Source: Lacticaseibacillus mingshuiensis (GTDB lineage: Bacteria > Bacillota > Bacilli > Lactobacillales > Lactobacillaceae). Taken from it: a DNA stretch of 64,000 bases. Both the position numbers and the translations under genes were made by a program. Below are positions 1 through 8,583 of the stretch, one piece after another. The notes under the pieces were generated by a model, which ran no database searches, was not told where the DNA came from, and worked only from the letters and a program-made list of their open reading frames with translations. Positions within the stretch are counted from its first letter, which is position 1. The number at the start of each line of letters is the position of its first letter. Where the stretch lies: the NCBI RefSeq assembly GCF_016861785.1, contig NZ_BOLS01000004.1:62001-126000 (forward strand). Reading direction: 5' to 3'.

Positions 1-510
1 TTTTGGATAAACCGTGGTGTCGGTGAGCTTCTGCGTGAATTCACCCTTCCAGTTCATTGGCTTGCCCTCGAGCAATTTTTGCCACATCGCGATCTTCTCG
101 ATGAAGAGCTCATCGTAATTTTCAAGCGAGTAGCCGTACAGGGGAAAAGACTCAGTGAATGAGCCACGGCCCAGCATGATCTCCTCGCGCCCGTGTGACA
201 GGCCATGCAAGGTGGAAAAGCGTTCGAACACGCGCACCGGGTCGTCGGAGGACAACACGGTGACGGCGGTGCCCAGCTTGATGTGGTTGGTCACTGCGGC
301 CATCGCCCCGAGCACGACCTCGGGACTAGAGATCGCAAACTCGCTGCGGTGATGCTCACCCAGCGCGATGCGGTCGAGGCCGAGCTTGTCTGCCAAGACC
401 GCCTCCTTGACCACCTGACGCAGCGTCTCGTCGCCGTCCATGGCCGTGCCATCATCATGGAACCCAATATCGCCGAATGTGTTCAAGCCGAACTCATATT
501 TTTTCGTCAT
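1..510 (-). CDS. LLM-class flavin-dependent oxidoreductase, 3' end cut by window
   Basis: Luciferase-like (LLM) flavin monooxygenase family; the substrate cannot be told from sequence. The reverse-strand reading frame opens at ATG 510 (MTKKYEFGLNTFGDIGF) and stays open to the window edge, giving the first 170 residues of a protein usually about 340 long. Family features seen are a GEHHRSEFAISSPEV stretch near residue 52, a KLGTAVTVLSSDDPVRVFE strand and helix, and LGRGSFTESFPLYG, which lines the flavin pocket in LLM proteins. A GGAGGA ribosome binding site lies about 8 nt upstream. The gene reads out of the window and is divergent from the penicillin-binding protein. A perfect CTTAC/GTAAG palindrome lies just upstream of its ribosome binding site, so control by a redox-sensing repressor is likely. 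The family call is firm and the function open. Confidence 0.85.
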   Translation of the reverse strand, partial: MTKKYEFGLNTFGDIGFHDDGTAMDGDETLRQVVKEAVLADKLGLDRIALGEHHRSEFAISSPEVVLGAMAAVTNHIKLGTAVTVLSSDDPVRVFERFSTLHGLSHGREEIMLGRGSFTESFPLYGYSLENYDELFIEKIAMWQKLLEGKPMNWKGEFTQKLTDTTVYPK

Positions 511-528
511 CCTGTTGTCCTCCGTCTT

Positions 529-543
529 CTTACTTTTAGTAAG
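529..543. promoter_or_regulatory. CTTAC-TTTTA-GTAAG palindrome, candidate HxlR/YodB-type operator
   Basis: Perfect 15-bp inverted repeat 20 bp upstream of the LLM oxidoreductase start codon. On the minus strand a TATAAA-like -10 (about 550) and TTGCGT-like -35 (about 572) lie just upstream, so the palindrome would sit at the transcription start, as expected for a repressor site. TACT-N7-AGTA palindromes are bound by DUF24/HxlR regulators such as YodB in Bacillus. That assignment is inference. Confidence 0.55.
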
Positions 544-603
544 TACATTTATAGTTTAGCAGGAAAAAACGCAATTGCAACCCTGTTTTTGTTTGAACTC
601 TAT

Positions 604-623
604 CGGGGGGGGGGTTACCCCCG
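604..623. other. G10 homopolymer inside a short inverted repeat
   Basis: A run of ten G (605-614) followed by TTA and CCCCCG can fold as a CGGGGG/CCCCCG hairpin. It lies between the divergent LLM oxidoreductase and PBP genes. No T-tract follows, so it is not a convincing terminator. A tract of this length is prone to slippage and could change promoter spacing. Confidence 0.5.
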
Positions 624-759
624 AGACTTCTGGTTGACTCACCTTAGCTAAAACTTGAGACTCGTCCCCAGTGTGAGTGCGGTATATTAAGGTGTCTAAC
701 CATTGCCCGCACAAACAGCGGGGCAGACCACTTCACGAAGACGGGGGATCATTCAGTCA

Positions 760-2745
760 ATGAAAAAAATACTGATCGGTGGCATCGCAGCGCTTGTCGT
801 TGTTGCGGCGGCGGTCGGCGGCTTCTTCGGCTACAAAAAGTTCGAAAGTAACCGCCAAGAAGAGGCTGCCAACAAAGCGGCGACCACGTATCTGAACGCG
901 TTTCAAAAACGGCAATATGACAAGCTGATCACGGTGATCGACGGCAACAAGTTGAAGGGCAAAGGCTACCACTACACCCTGAAACAGGTCGAGGCCCGCA
1001 ATCAGGCCGTCTTCGACCGAGTCGGGGCGGATGACATCAAGATCGAGAACAAGAAGGTGGTGCGCAAGAACGCGACGACTTTTACCTTGTCGTTTGATGT
1101 CAAAATGGCGACGACGGTGGGACCACTCACCGCGCGGGGTTACGAGACCACCGTTCATCAAGTTGGCGATCAATGGCAGGTCGTCTGGAATCCGCAGATG
1201 CTGTTTCCACAAATGTCAGGTAGCGCGACGGTTCAGCTGACGCGGACGGCTGCGACTCGAGGCTCGATTCTCGATCGCAATGGCGAGGTGCTGGCGACCA
1301 ATGGGACCCGGGTCGAAGCGGGCCTGGTGCGCGGCCAGCTCGGGACCGGCGCAGCGAAGACCGCCAATCTGGCGAAGATCGCGGATGCGTTGGATGTGAC
1401 GTCCGACTCGTTGGATAAGCTGCTCGCCCAAAGTTGGGTGACCGATGACAATTTTGTCCCGATCAAGGTTGTCACCGCCCAGCCCAAGCTGACTGGGGTC
1501 ACCTATGAGAATGTGGCGATGCGGACGTATCCGACCGGCGCGGCCAGTGCGCAGCTGATCGGGTATGTCGGCGAGGTGTCGGCCGACGACATCAAGAAGG
1601 ACCCGCAGCTGGCGGCCGGTGATGAGATCGGCAAGACCGGCCTTGAGCAGACTTACAACAGCGAGCTGGCGGGCAAGGCTGGCGGTGAGCTGTGGATCGA
1701 GGATAACGGCAAGACCGTCCAAACCCTGACCTCGCGCAAAATGGTGCCGGGGAAGAATGTTCAACTGACGATCGATGCCGCAGCGCAGGAAAAGGCCTAT
1801 GCCCAGATCAAGGGTAAAAAGGGCGCGGTGGTCACGCTCGATCCAACCACGGGCGCTGTGATGACGTTGGTCAGCGCCCCCAGCTATGATCCAAACGACT
1901 TCGTGGCCGGTATCAGTCAAGCAGATTACGACAAGCTCGCAAATAATTCCGCCGCCCCATTTTCCAGTCGCTACCTGCAGGGGTATGCGCCGGGGTCGAC
2001 GTTCAAGATGGTCACGGCCGGCGTGGCGCTTGACAACGGGACGATCACGGCGAGCACGACGCGCAAGATCAGCGGGCTGAAGTGGCAAAAAGATTCCAGT
2101 TGGGGCGACTACAAAGTGACCCGGGTCGAGGACGTGGCCAGCGAAAACATGGCGCAGGCCCTGGCCTACTCCGACAACATTTGGTTCGCCCAGACCGCGC
2201 TGGAAATGGGCGCTGATAAATTCACCAGCGGCGTTTCGCCGTTCTTGAAACAGGGGGACACGTTGCCGCTGACCCAGCAAAAGGCGCAGCTGGCCAATGA
2301 CGGCTTGAAGCGCGAGGTCCTGCTTGCGGATACGGCATATGGCCAAGGCGAGTTGCTTTTGACGCCGATTCAGCAAGCCACCGCGTACACGGCCTTGGTC
2401 AATGGCGGCAAGATGACCCTGCCGCATCTGCTTGAGTCGGACAAAACGCAGACGAAGACCGTCCTCACTTCTGCCAGCGCGGATCAGGTCAAAACAGCCT
2501 TGCAGTCCACAGTCACCGATCCGGCCGGTACGGCGCATGCGCTGACCAGCCTCGGCCATTCGATCGCCGCCAAGACCGGCACCGCCGAGCTCAAGGAGAA
2601 GCAGGACACGACCGGCAAGACCAACGGCTTTTTAATGGCGGAAGACGCTGCGTCGAATAAGTTCCTGGTGCTGGCCATGCTTGAGGATTCGGACAGCGGG
2701 GCGGTGGTCACGGCTATGACGCCTTATCTAGCGAGCTTGTATTGA
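760..2745 (+). CDS. Class B penicillin-binding protein, MecA-N type
   Basis: Membrane-anchored D,D-transpeptidase that cross-links peptidoglycan outside the cell. 661 residues from ATG 760, chosen because GGGGGA lies 11 nt upstream and the protein then begins with lysines and one membrane segment (about residues 4-24); a longer TTG start at 703 lacks a ribosome binding site and would precede the anchor. Domain order: NTF2-like MecA-N domain (about 27-140), PBP dimerisation domain (about 145-310), transpeptidase domain. The three active-site motifs are intact: S413-T-F-K (nucleophile Ser413), S471-D-N, and K605-T-G-T. MecA-N proteins include PBP2a and PBP3 of Gram-positives, some with low beta-lactam affinity; whether this one is low-affinity cannot be read from sequence. 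It appears monocistronic. Confidence 0.93.
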   Translation: MKKILIGGIAALVVVAAAVGGFFGYKKFESNRQEEAANKAATTYLNAFQKRQYDKLITVIDGNKLKGKGYHYTLKQVEARNQAVFDRVGADDIKIENKKVVRKNATTFTLSFDVKMATTVGPLTARGYETTVHQVGDQWQVVWNPQMLFPQMSGSATVQLTRTAATRGSILDRNGEVLATNGTRVEAGLVRGQLGTGAAKTANLAKIADALDVTSDSLDKLLAQSWVTDDNFVPIKVVTAQPKLTGVTYENVAMRTYPTGAASAQLIGYVGEVSADDIKKDPQLAAGDEIGKTGLEQTYNSELAGKAGGELWIEDNGKTVQTLTSRKMVPGKNVQLTIDAAAQEKAYAQIKGKKGAVVTLDPTTGAVMTLVSAPSYDPNDFVAGISQADYDKLANNSAAPFSSRYLQGYAPGSTFKMVTAGVALDNGTITASTTRKISGLKWQKDSSWGDYKVTRVEDVASENMAQALAYSDNIWFAQTALEMGADKFTSGVSPFLKQGDTLPLTQQKAQLANDGLKREVLLADTAYGQGELLLTPIQQATAYTALVNGGKMTLPHLLESDKTQTKTVLTSASADQVKTALQSTVTDPAGTAHALTSLGHSIAAKTGTAELKEKQDTTGKTNGFLMAEDAASNKFLVLAMLEDSDSGAVVTAMTPYLASLY

Positions 2746-2968
2746 GGCGGGAGCGTCGAGTCATTGGCAAAGCGATCAAGTGAGAGATCGAAGCGTGGTG
2801 TGCACCCTGGAATGGGCGGCACGTCACGCTTTTTGAATGGCGAGGGGCTTATTTGCATTGAGCGGAGGGGCCTTGCTAAGCTGAAATTAAGAGGCGGTCT
2901 CATAATGCCAGAAAGGATGCAGGACCGATTCGAACCCAGACGCAACCTATATTGAGAGGTGAGACAAG

Positions 2969-3178
2969 ATGGCAACCCATTTACCCCCAGGCTTACAGGA
3001 CATGGCGACCCTGGCTGCGGCGCATGCGCTGCGCGAATTGAACACGGATCAGATGACTGAAGCGCCGGCAACAGATGTGCCCGACCGCATCGCCGAAACT
3101 TTGACGCGCCAAATGGCCGCAGTGTTTCAGCGAGACTTGGAGACCCAGCTCGAGGCCAGGAAACGGCAAGCACGATAA
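2969..3178 (+). CDS. Small hypothetical protein, 69 aa
   Basis: Soluble, alanine- and glutamine-rich small protein that I do not recognise. Support for a real gene: a GAGGTGAG ribosome binding site 7 nt before ATG 2969 and an intrinsic terminator right after the stop. It is largely helical by composition and ends in a basic stretch (EARKRQAR). No membrane segment, signal peptide or cysteines. It lies alone between the PBP and the convergent spx-like gene. Confidence 0.55.
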   Translation: MATHLPPGLQDMATLAAAHALRELNTDQMTEAPATDVPDRIAETLTRQMAAVFQRDLETQLEARKRQAR

Positions 3179-3185
3179 AAGTGAA

Positions 3186-3221
3186 GGGGCTGCTGGCTGG
3201 ATGGCTGGTGGCCTCTTTTTT
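3186..3221 (+). terminator. Intrinsic terminator
   Basis: GGGGC pairs with GCCTC (G-T allowed) around an internal TGGCT/GGCTG region and is followed by TTTTTT. It ends the 69-aa ORF. Confidence 0.6.
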
Positions 3222-3261
3222 CGTGGGTGTGGCTGACTGACTCTTGAAACTTATGTATAGA

Positions 3262-3300
3262 AATACGGCCTGTTTTCCAAAAATGCGAACAGGCCGTATT
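3262..3300 (-). terminator. Hairpin terminator downstream of the spx-like gene
   Basis: Perfect 13-bp inverted repeat AATACGGCCTGTT / AACAGGCCGTATT with a 13-nt loop, 19 bp after the stop of the minus-strand spx-like gene and followed by TTTC in that direction. It may stop transcription from both sides. Confidence 0.75.
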
Positions 3301-3318
3301 GTCGTGTATTGGGTCACT

Positions 3319-3726
3319 TCAAGCGTATGCTTCGGCGGAAAACAGTGATTGCCTTAGATCCGCCTTTCGCTTGTCGCTGGGGGTGAATTTGCGAATCTCC
3401 GAGCGATTGAAGCCGACCAGCACTTTCTCGCCATCCATGATGATTGGGTACCGCAAAAGGCTGGGGTCTTCGACGATCTTAGCAATCAAGTCGTTAAGTT
3501 GGAGGTTGGCGAGCGAGTCCTTCAGCGAGGCATAGGCCCGACCGCGAACCGAGAGAATGTCGAGAAAACCGTGCTCGCAGCGAATCAGGAGCTTCAGGAC
3601 TTCATCAAAACTTAGCGGCGACTCGCTGCTTGTCCGTTTGATGTGGGGGATATCATTGTCTTGGAGCCAGGCAACGGCGCGGCGACTGGAACTGCAACTT
3701 GTCCGGGTAATGACGGTAACTGGCAT
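3319..3726 (-). CDS. Spx/ArsC-family protein with CxxS in place of CxxC
   Basis: Spx-family proteins bind the RNA polymerase alpha C-terminal domain and reprogram transcription under thiol stress. 135 residues from ATG 3726: GAGGAGG lies 8 nt upstream, and a promoter at 3770-3799 places the transcript start near 3763, which rules out the longer start at 3768. The ArsC-like fold is visible, including the typical C-terminal segment (GFNRSEIRKF then a basic tail). The N-terminal redox motif is C11-S-S-S14, so the second cysteine of the Spx CxxC switch is absent. Disulfide control by that motif is therefore impossible. It resembles Spx paralogues that lack the switch or arsenate-reductase-like proteins. 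Single gene with its own promoter and terminator. Confidence 0.8.
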   Translation of the reverse strand: MPVTVITRTSCSSSRRAVAWLQDNDIPHIKRTSSESPLSFDEVLKLLIRCEHGFLDILSVRGRAYASLKDSLANLQLNDLIAKIVEDPSLLRYPIIMDGEKVLVGFNRSEIRKFTPSDKRKADLRQSLFSAEAYA

Positions 3727-3769
3727 GGTGGGGGCCTCCTCTGATAATTTGATTCTCAATATAATCATA

Positions 3770-3799
3770 ATTATATGGGGAGGCGCACACGCACAACAA
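3770..3799 (-). promoter_or_regulatory. Promoter of the spx-like gene
   Basis: Minus strand: -35 TTGTTG (3799-3794), 18-bp spacer, perfect -10 TATAAT (3775-3770). The predicted start near 3763 fits the ATG at 3726. Confidence 0.6.
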
Positions 3800-4010
3800 T
3801 AGAAAGCAGACGCGTTTTGGTCGCAAAAATAAGGTGGCAGACGTTATTCAATGACGCGCAGAAACAGGATATCGACAACACTCACTTACTAGCCGCCAAG
3901 CTCTCAAAATAAGCCTAAAAAGTTGAGACAGTGGTTGAAGCTGTCGGACACGGCATTCGCGACGCAGACTTAAGTGAACTTGGGGGCGGGTGGTCAGTGT
4001 TGCCGACTTT

Positions 4011-6177
4011 TTATCTTTCGCGCTTTGATCGCGTTACGGGGAGCAAGGCTATCGACAAAGCGCCAAGGATGAACAGTCCCAGTGGCATCAATGCAGAGGC
4101 TCGCTCGCCTGTTTTTGGCAGTACCTGATCTCGGGTTGGCGCAGCGGCTTTAGGTGAGATCGTAATGGCTGGAGTGCCTGATGGCGGGGTAGAAGTGGTT
4201 TTTTGGTGATTGCCGCCGGTCGCGGTCTCCTGACGTGAATAGACATAGACAACTTCAAGTGGCGTTGCGCCGAATACGCTCTTTTCAGAGCCAATCACCT
4301 TTGTCAGGGTATAGCCGGCGAAAGATCGACGGGGTGCCTGAAAGGACGTTCCGATCGCGCCCTGAAGATTCACTGAATCGGTCAGCGGCTGATTGTTTTC
4401 ATCTACATAGCGAACCGTGACAGTTCCAATCTTTGCTGGAACCGGCGCATAGACATAGCGGACCGTCTGAGGCGCTGTTGTGAACACGCCGGTTGCATTG
4501 GCAGGAGTAGTGGTCAGGATGTAACCTGGAATCACTTCGGGATGGGTCATGAAAGCTTCACCGACGTTGCCATTCAGGCTAGTGCTTGCGCGCAATGGCT
4601 GATCATTCTCGTCGACATAGACGACGGTGACCGTCCCAGCCTGCACTGGGTCTTGGCGATAGATATAGGTGACTGACTGCGGCTCATCACTGAAGACACC
4701 TGTCGCATTTTTCGGCGAAGCGGTGAGCGTGTAGCCGGCGAAGGTCTTGGCGTCTGTGGTGAATGGGTCACCGAGGTTGCCAGTAAGAGTGAGCGGTTCA
4801 GTCAAAGGCTGCCCATTTTGATCGACATAGGAAACGGTGACGGCCGCACCAACCACTGGGTCTTGCCGGTAGACATAAGTCACAGACTGGGGTGCTGTAT
4901 TAAAGTGGCCTGCCGCATTCGCGGGCATAGCAGTCAGTGTATAACCCGGGAAAATCTTGGCTTCGGTGGTGTACGCATCCCAACGGTTCTGGTCAGGGTA
5001 ATCGGGGTCGCGAGTGGTGTACCGGCCTCGTCGACGTAATGGACGGTGACGGTGCCTTGCGCGACAGGAAGCGGGACAAACGGGTTGGTCGATTCGCCAC
5101 CAAAAATATTGGCTGTGCCAGTGAACGTCGCGTCTTGTTCCTGCACGAGCGCGTTTGGCGCCAGAATGTGAATGCCATTGAAGTTGCGCCCGGCATTGAC
5201 CGTATCAACGGTTGAGGCGGTCGGTAGATTGAACAGGATCTGATTTGGATTTAGGGCCGAATCAACATTGGATGTGGCGCCTTCAAAAGTCACGTGGTCG
5301 TCATTCGTCACGTTGACCACAACTTTTGCGTCAGCGGGAATCGTTTCTCCAGTGGCGGGCGCGAAATCATAGACGGCGTTTGGCTTCATGGCCGCGCCGT
5401 CCATCGTGAAGTAGTACGTGTTTGTGGCGGCGTCGTAATGCGCCTCGCCTGGTCCAGCGTGAACGTGTATTGATTATAGGATGGCTCCGTTGGCGTGGCG
5501 GTCTGCGCTTGACTGGCATAGAAGCTGGCCAGCGTGTTGACGGCGGTCTTCAACTTGGTGAAATAGTCCTGGTCAAAATTGGGGAATGCCTTCACTTGGT
5601 CGGCATTTGCCTTGAGCCAGTTGATCAGGCCCCAAGGTACGGTGCCGCTCCCGGTTAAGCCATGGTCGCCGGAAAAGAGAATCGGCGCAGTGGTCGACAG
5701 GGAAAAACTTTCGCCGGCCGCGAAGATCAGATCGCCGTTCAATAGCGCGGCATAGTCTTGCCCGGCCACGTTCGTCAGGTTGAGGCCACTGCCCGCATCG
5801 ATCTCAAGGTCTGCCCCTGTGGCAAGACTGCCGGTGTAGGTACCCTGGCCGCGCAGCGTTGAGTTTGCAAAGACTGTCATACCAAAGCTGTTGAGATAGT
5901 CGACGAGGCGATTTGGATCTGTGCTGATCGCAGATGCGCTTATTAGATAGGTGTCCTCTAGAGTCGCAACAGTGCTGGCATCAGCCGTTGCGGTTGGGAC
6001 GATCTTCCAACTATTGTTTTTGCCTTCGATCAGCTTGAAGCCATCGGGCAGGGTGACGCCGGATGGTAGGCTGGACTGTGTGCTGATAGATGACGTTGCG
6101 GCCGCTGCGACGGTAGAGATTGGCTGAATGATGGCGGTCATCAGGACGGCCACCATAAATAAAACTAAACGCTTCAT
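4011..6177 (-). pseudogene. Choice-of-anchor A / MucBP LPxTG surface protein, two frameshifts
   Basis: Cell-wall-anchored adhesin-like protein broken into three frames. Frame 1 (6177-5386) starts after a GGGGGA site with a signal peptide (MKRLVLFMVAVLMTAIIQ) and a choice-of-anchor A domain (GQGTYTGSLATGADLEID; ILFSGDHGLTGSG). Frame 2 (5404-4934) continues it (NGIHILAPNALVQE; NIFGGESTNPF) and opens the first MucBP repeat (VTVHYVDEAGTPLA). Frame 3 (4928-4011) holds three more MucBP repeats (VSYVDQNGQPL, VVYVDENDQPL, VRYVDENNQPL) and LPKTGE, a hydrophobic helix and a basic tail. Junction 1, about 5446, needs one added base after GACCAGGCGAGGCG. Junction 2, at 4979-4981, is a GGG tract where GGGG restores the frame. 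MucBP domains bind mucin in several lactobacilli. Phase variation or sequencing error are alternatives to decay. Confidence 0.85.
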
Positions 6178-6995
6178 GTTTGTTCCCCCAAGTGTGACCG
6201 TTTCTGTTGATGCGAAGTTTTGTGCGCTTCGTTACTAGTTCAGTCACGTATTTTGATGATTGCTTTTCCAAAACTGTGAACCGAGCTGCTTGCCCAGGGA
6301 CAGGTCGATCATGCGGCAAAAGCAAAAATGTTTTGAGCATATCACATATTTGTAAAAACAACAACAGTCTGCTCATATTGGGCAACCAATCTTAACAAAA
6401 TAATTCCGTTTTTCCCGTTGCGTGCCTATTTGAGACGAGCTTTCCAAGTGGCATATTTTTCTGTGTTTTTTCGTCATGCCGGGGGGAAAACCTTCTGTGT
6501 ATCGCCCGACTAATTCAGTCGCCGCACCGTGTGACACCATCACAAAAGTTTTTGCTGGGCCGCCCCGGGCGTGCGGATCTTCCAAGATGAAATGGTGGTG
6601 TCGTAGTCGAGATCACCGTCGAGTTTAGATTGGTTAAAATTGCACCGTTTATTCTATCTTGTGTGCGTCCATGACCACTAATTTCAGTATAAAGCATGAA
6701 CTATTCGCGGATTTTCAGCGATTGCCGGAACCCGCACTACATCAGCGTTTTAAAATTTCCGATCACATTTTTCTGCGCTCATTCGCTTTATATAGTGTAA
6801 GGCCTTCGAAGGTGGTGGCCTTAACGACCCTTTGGGAAGCATGGCGGCAAACAGATACTGTCGTCTGCGCATCACCCGTATCTGACAGGGCTGAGGAGAA
6901 GCAACCACACCTACAGAGCGCACGCCCGATCAGCAGCGTTCAGCACAAGTATTACGGGCACCGGTGCCCCAAAGTACCACCCAGTCTTTCATCAC

Positions 6996-7144
6996 AATGT
7001 CGTGCAGCCCACCTTCGTTTGCAGGACCTGGAATGCGGCCAATCTTGAGATGGACGCCCAACTCTTCGGGGAAGGGAAGGTCAACGAAATTCTAAGCCAA
7101 GATTTCCTATGCTGACTGCACAAGCGATCGATTATGGCGGCGAC
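6996..7144. repeat. Direct repeat copy A, about 149 bp
   Basis: Runs from AATGTCGTGCAGCCCACC to ATGGCGGCGAC and matches copy B at 7273-7420 at roughly nine bases in ten, with a one-base indel near the end. Spacing of the copies is 277 bp. On the minus strand both copies keep an open frame reading FVDLP...GVHLK.GRIPGPAN.GGLHDI, so the repeat could be a remnant of a coding sequence of unknown family. Confidence 0.8.
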
Positions 7145-7272
7145 TCCGAAGAACTCTTTTGGGATGAAAGGCGCACGGCCTGCCTCGGCAGGTCGTTACA
7201 AATGCGACGTCACTGGCTGAAAAGCCAAGTCACGCTCTTTGACAACTGAATAGTACTACCGGCATCCACACA

Positions 7273-7420
7273 AATGTCGTGCAGCCCACCTTTGTTTGCA
7301 GGACCTGGAATGCGGCCCATCTTGAGATGGACGCCCGAGTCTTCGGATAAGGGAAGGTCAACGAAATTCTAAGCCAAGATTTCCTATGCTGACTGCACAA
7401 GCAATCGATATGGCGGCGAC
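7273..7420. repeat. Direct repeat copy B, about 148 bp
   Basis: Second copy of the repeat at 6996-7144. Flanks differ on both sides, so the duplicated segment is limited to about 149 bp. No target-site duplication or terminal inverted repeat was seen. Confidence 0.8.
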
Positions 7421-7624
7421 ACGGATGCCACAAAAGTTTCAAAGAGCCATAACCGGCACAGCTCACTTCGTTTCCACTGCAGCGAAGTAAAGCTTGCCGC
7501 CCTCCGACTTGCAGTGGGGTCGGAGGTACATAGGACACGCTGGATTCCAGAAAAAAACGAGTGGCTTCGCAAGAGATGATTTCAAGTTTGAGTTCGAAAG
7601 TGAATTAGTTTTGATCGAAGATGT

Positions 7625-8140
7625 TCACTCCTCTTTTGAAAGCCGTCTGCCATTTTTTCGTGATGGCCTGCGTTGTGCGAGTAAGTCATCTTTGATCAGT
7701 GCGCGCTCCATCGCAGTCCTGGCGGCGACGGCATCGGCAAAAGTAGCGAAGGTCTTGTTCAACACCAACTCACCATGCACGCTCATTCGCGCGACCCAGC
7801 GATGAGCCTGCTTGCTCCAACTCACCCCAGGGACGCCGCTTCGGTTGTTGGTGCGCAGGTTGATCGAGGTCTTCGCCCGCATTATTTCGGTCAAGCCTCG
7901 CGCGTTCATTTGTTCGAGCATGACGGAATCTTCCAAAATGCGGGCGCGTGATCGTTCACGACGTACACAGCCGCAACTCGTGGTCAGCCCGCGGCGGAGC
8001 TGTTGTGCGTCAACGGTTGCCTGTTTGCCACAGGTACAGATGCAGGACCATTGTGAGTTCCCATTTCGTGGATTTGTGCCAGCATATTTTTGGACCACGA
8101 GGCGGCCAAATTGCTGGCCGGTCAAATCAAGACGTTTCAC
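7625..8140 (-). CDS. AP2-domain phage-type DNA-binding protein
   Basis: 171 residues from GTG 8140, preceded by AAAGGAGG at a 7-nt spacing; upstream in-frame ATGs lack this. The N-terminal third has LTGQQFGRLVV, then WSCICTCG ... TTSCGC, the cysteine-rich start common in phage HNH/AP2 proteins. The C-terminal half (SGVPGVSWSKQAHRWVARM...) is an AP2/ERF-type DNA-binding domain as found in mobile HNH endonucleases and integrases. No HNH nuclease motif is visible, so it may be a DNA-binding protein only or a truncated homing-type gene. It sits alone in a gene-poor region, which suggests a relic of mobile DNA. Confidence 0.75.
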   Translation of the reverse strand: MKRLDLTGQQFGRLVVQKYAGTNPRNGNSQWSCICTCGKQATVDAQQLRRGLTTSCGCVRRERSRARILEDSVMLEQMNARGLTEIMRAKTSINLRTNNRSGVPGVSWSKQAHRWVARMSVHGELVLNKTFATFADAVAARTAMERALIKDDLLAQRRPSRKNGRRLSKEE

Positions 8141-8583
8141 GTGGCGGCCTCCTTTCATGCGCATGTCGCGTGTTGAGGCCAATTGTAGAAAGTGACAGGA
8201 CCAAGGTTGCTGGGAGCCTCGATTCTGCGACTGCGAAGAAGCATCGATGAAAAATCAGTTGTCTCCGGCTGGCGGGGAAAAGAATCGTATAGGGAGGTTA
8301 GTCGCTTCACCAGACTCTCGAGAATGCGCTCAAAATTGAGCCTATTTTCGTATCGAAAGATCGAGGTGCGTCCTTGAAAAATTGCCAGAAATACATAATG
8401 AGCCCTTTTGCAATGGCGTTTTGAAGACGACAGAAAGCCCGGCCGATTTGTTTTTTAACTCCCAGAACTGCTTGAGCGTGTTAATTGCGGAACGCCGCCC
8501 GAACTCGATATGGTTAAAGTGCAGGGCGGGTCACACACGGTCCGCACCGCGTCTGTCTGCCATGACGAAAGGAGGTGCTCCAT
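8141..8583. other. Intergenic region upstream of arcD
   Basis: No gene seen. Contains the perfect palindrome GCTCAAAATTGAGC at 8328-8341, a possible promoter (TTGCGG about 8485, TATGGT 18 bp on) and the arcD ribosome binding site AAAGGAGGT at 8568-8576. Confidence 0.5.
8328..8341. promoter_or_regulatory. Palindrome GCTCAAAATTGAGC, candidate operator (site 1)
   Basis: Perfect 14-bp palindrome about 240 bp upstream of arcD. Closely related sites occur at 11396, 15027, 16478 and 28690, all between genes. The binding protein is unknown. Confidence 0.5.

Larger units (their letters stand above)
6178..7624. other. 1.4-kb gene-poor stretch
   Basis: No convincing gene on either strand. Short open frames here lack ribosome binding sites and family resemblance. 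The stretch holds a 149-bp imperfect direct repeat (entered separately) and two hairpins: ACTTCG/CGAAGT near 7466-7490 and a perfect CCTCCGAC/GTCGGAGG around 7500-7528. It reads as decayed sequence between the surface-protein pseudogene and a phage-type gene. Confidence 0.6.

Noticed and set aside
703-759. TTG start at 703 for the PBP
   Set aside because: It would place 19 polar residues before the membrane anchor and has no ribosome binding site; ATG 760 fits both.
1216-2559. 447-codon minus-strand open frame inside the PBP gene
   Set aside because: Antisense shadow of a well-supported gene; no ribosome binding site and low-complexity composition.
2764-2955. 63-codon plus-strand frame after the PBP
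   Set aside because: No spaced ribosome binding site and no recognisable composition; likely chance.
6659-7048. 129-codon plus-strand frame
   Set aside because: No ribosome binding site, no family pattern, and it runs into repeat copy A.
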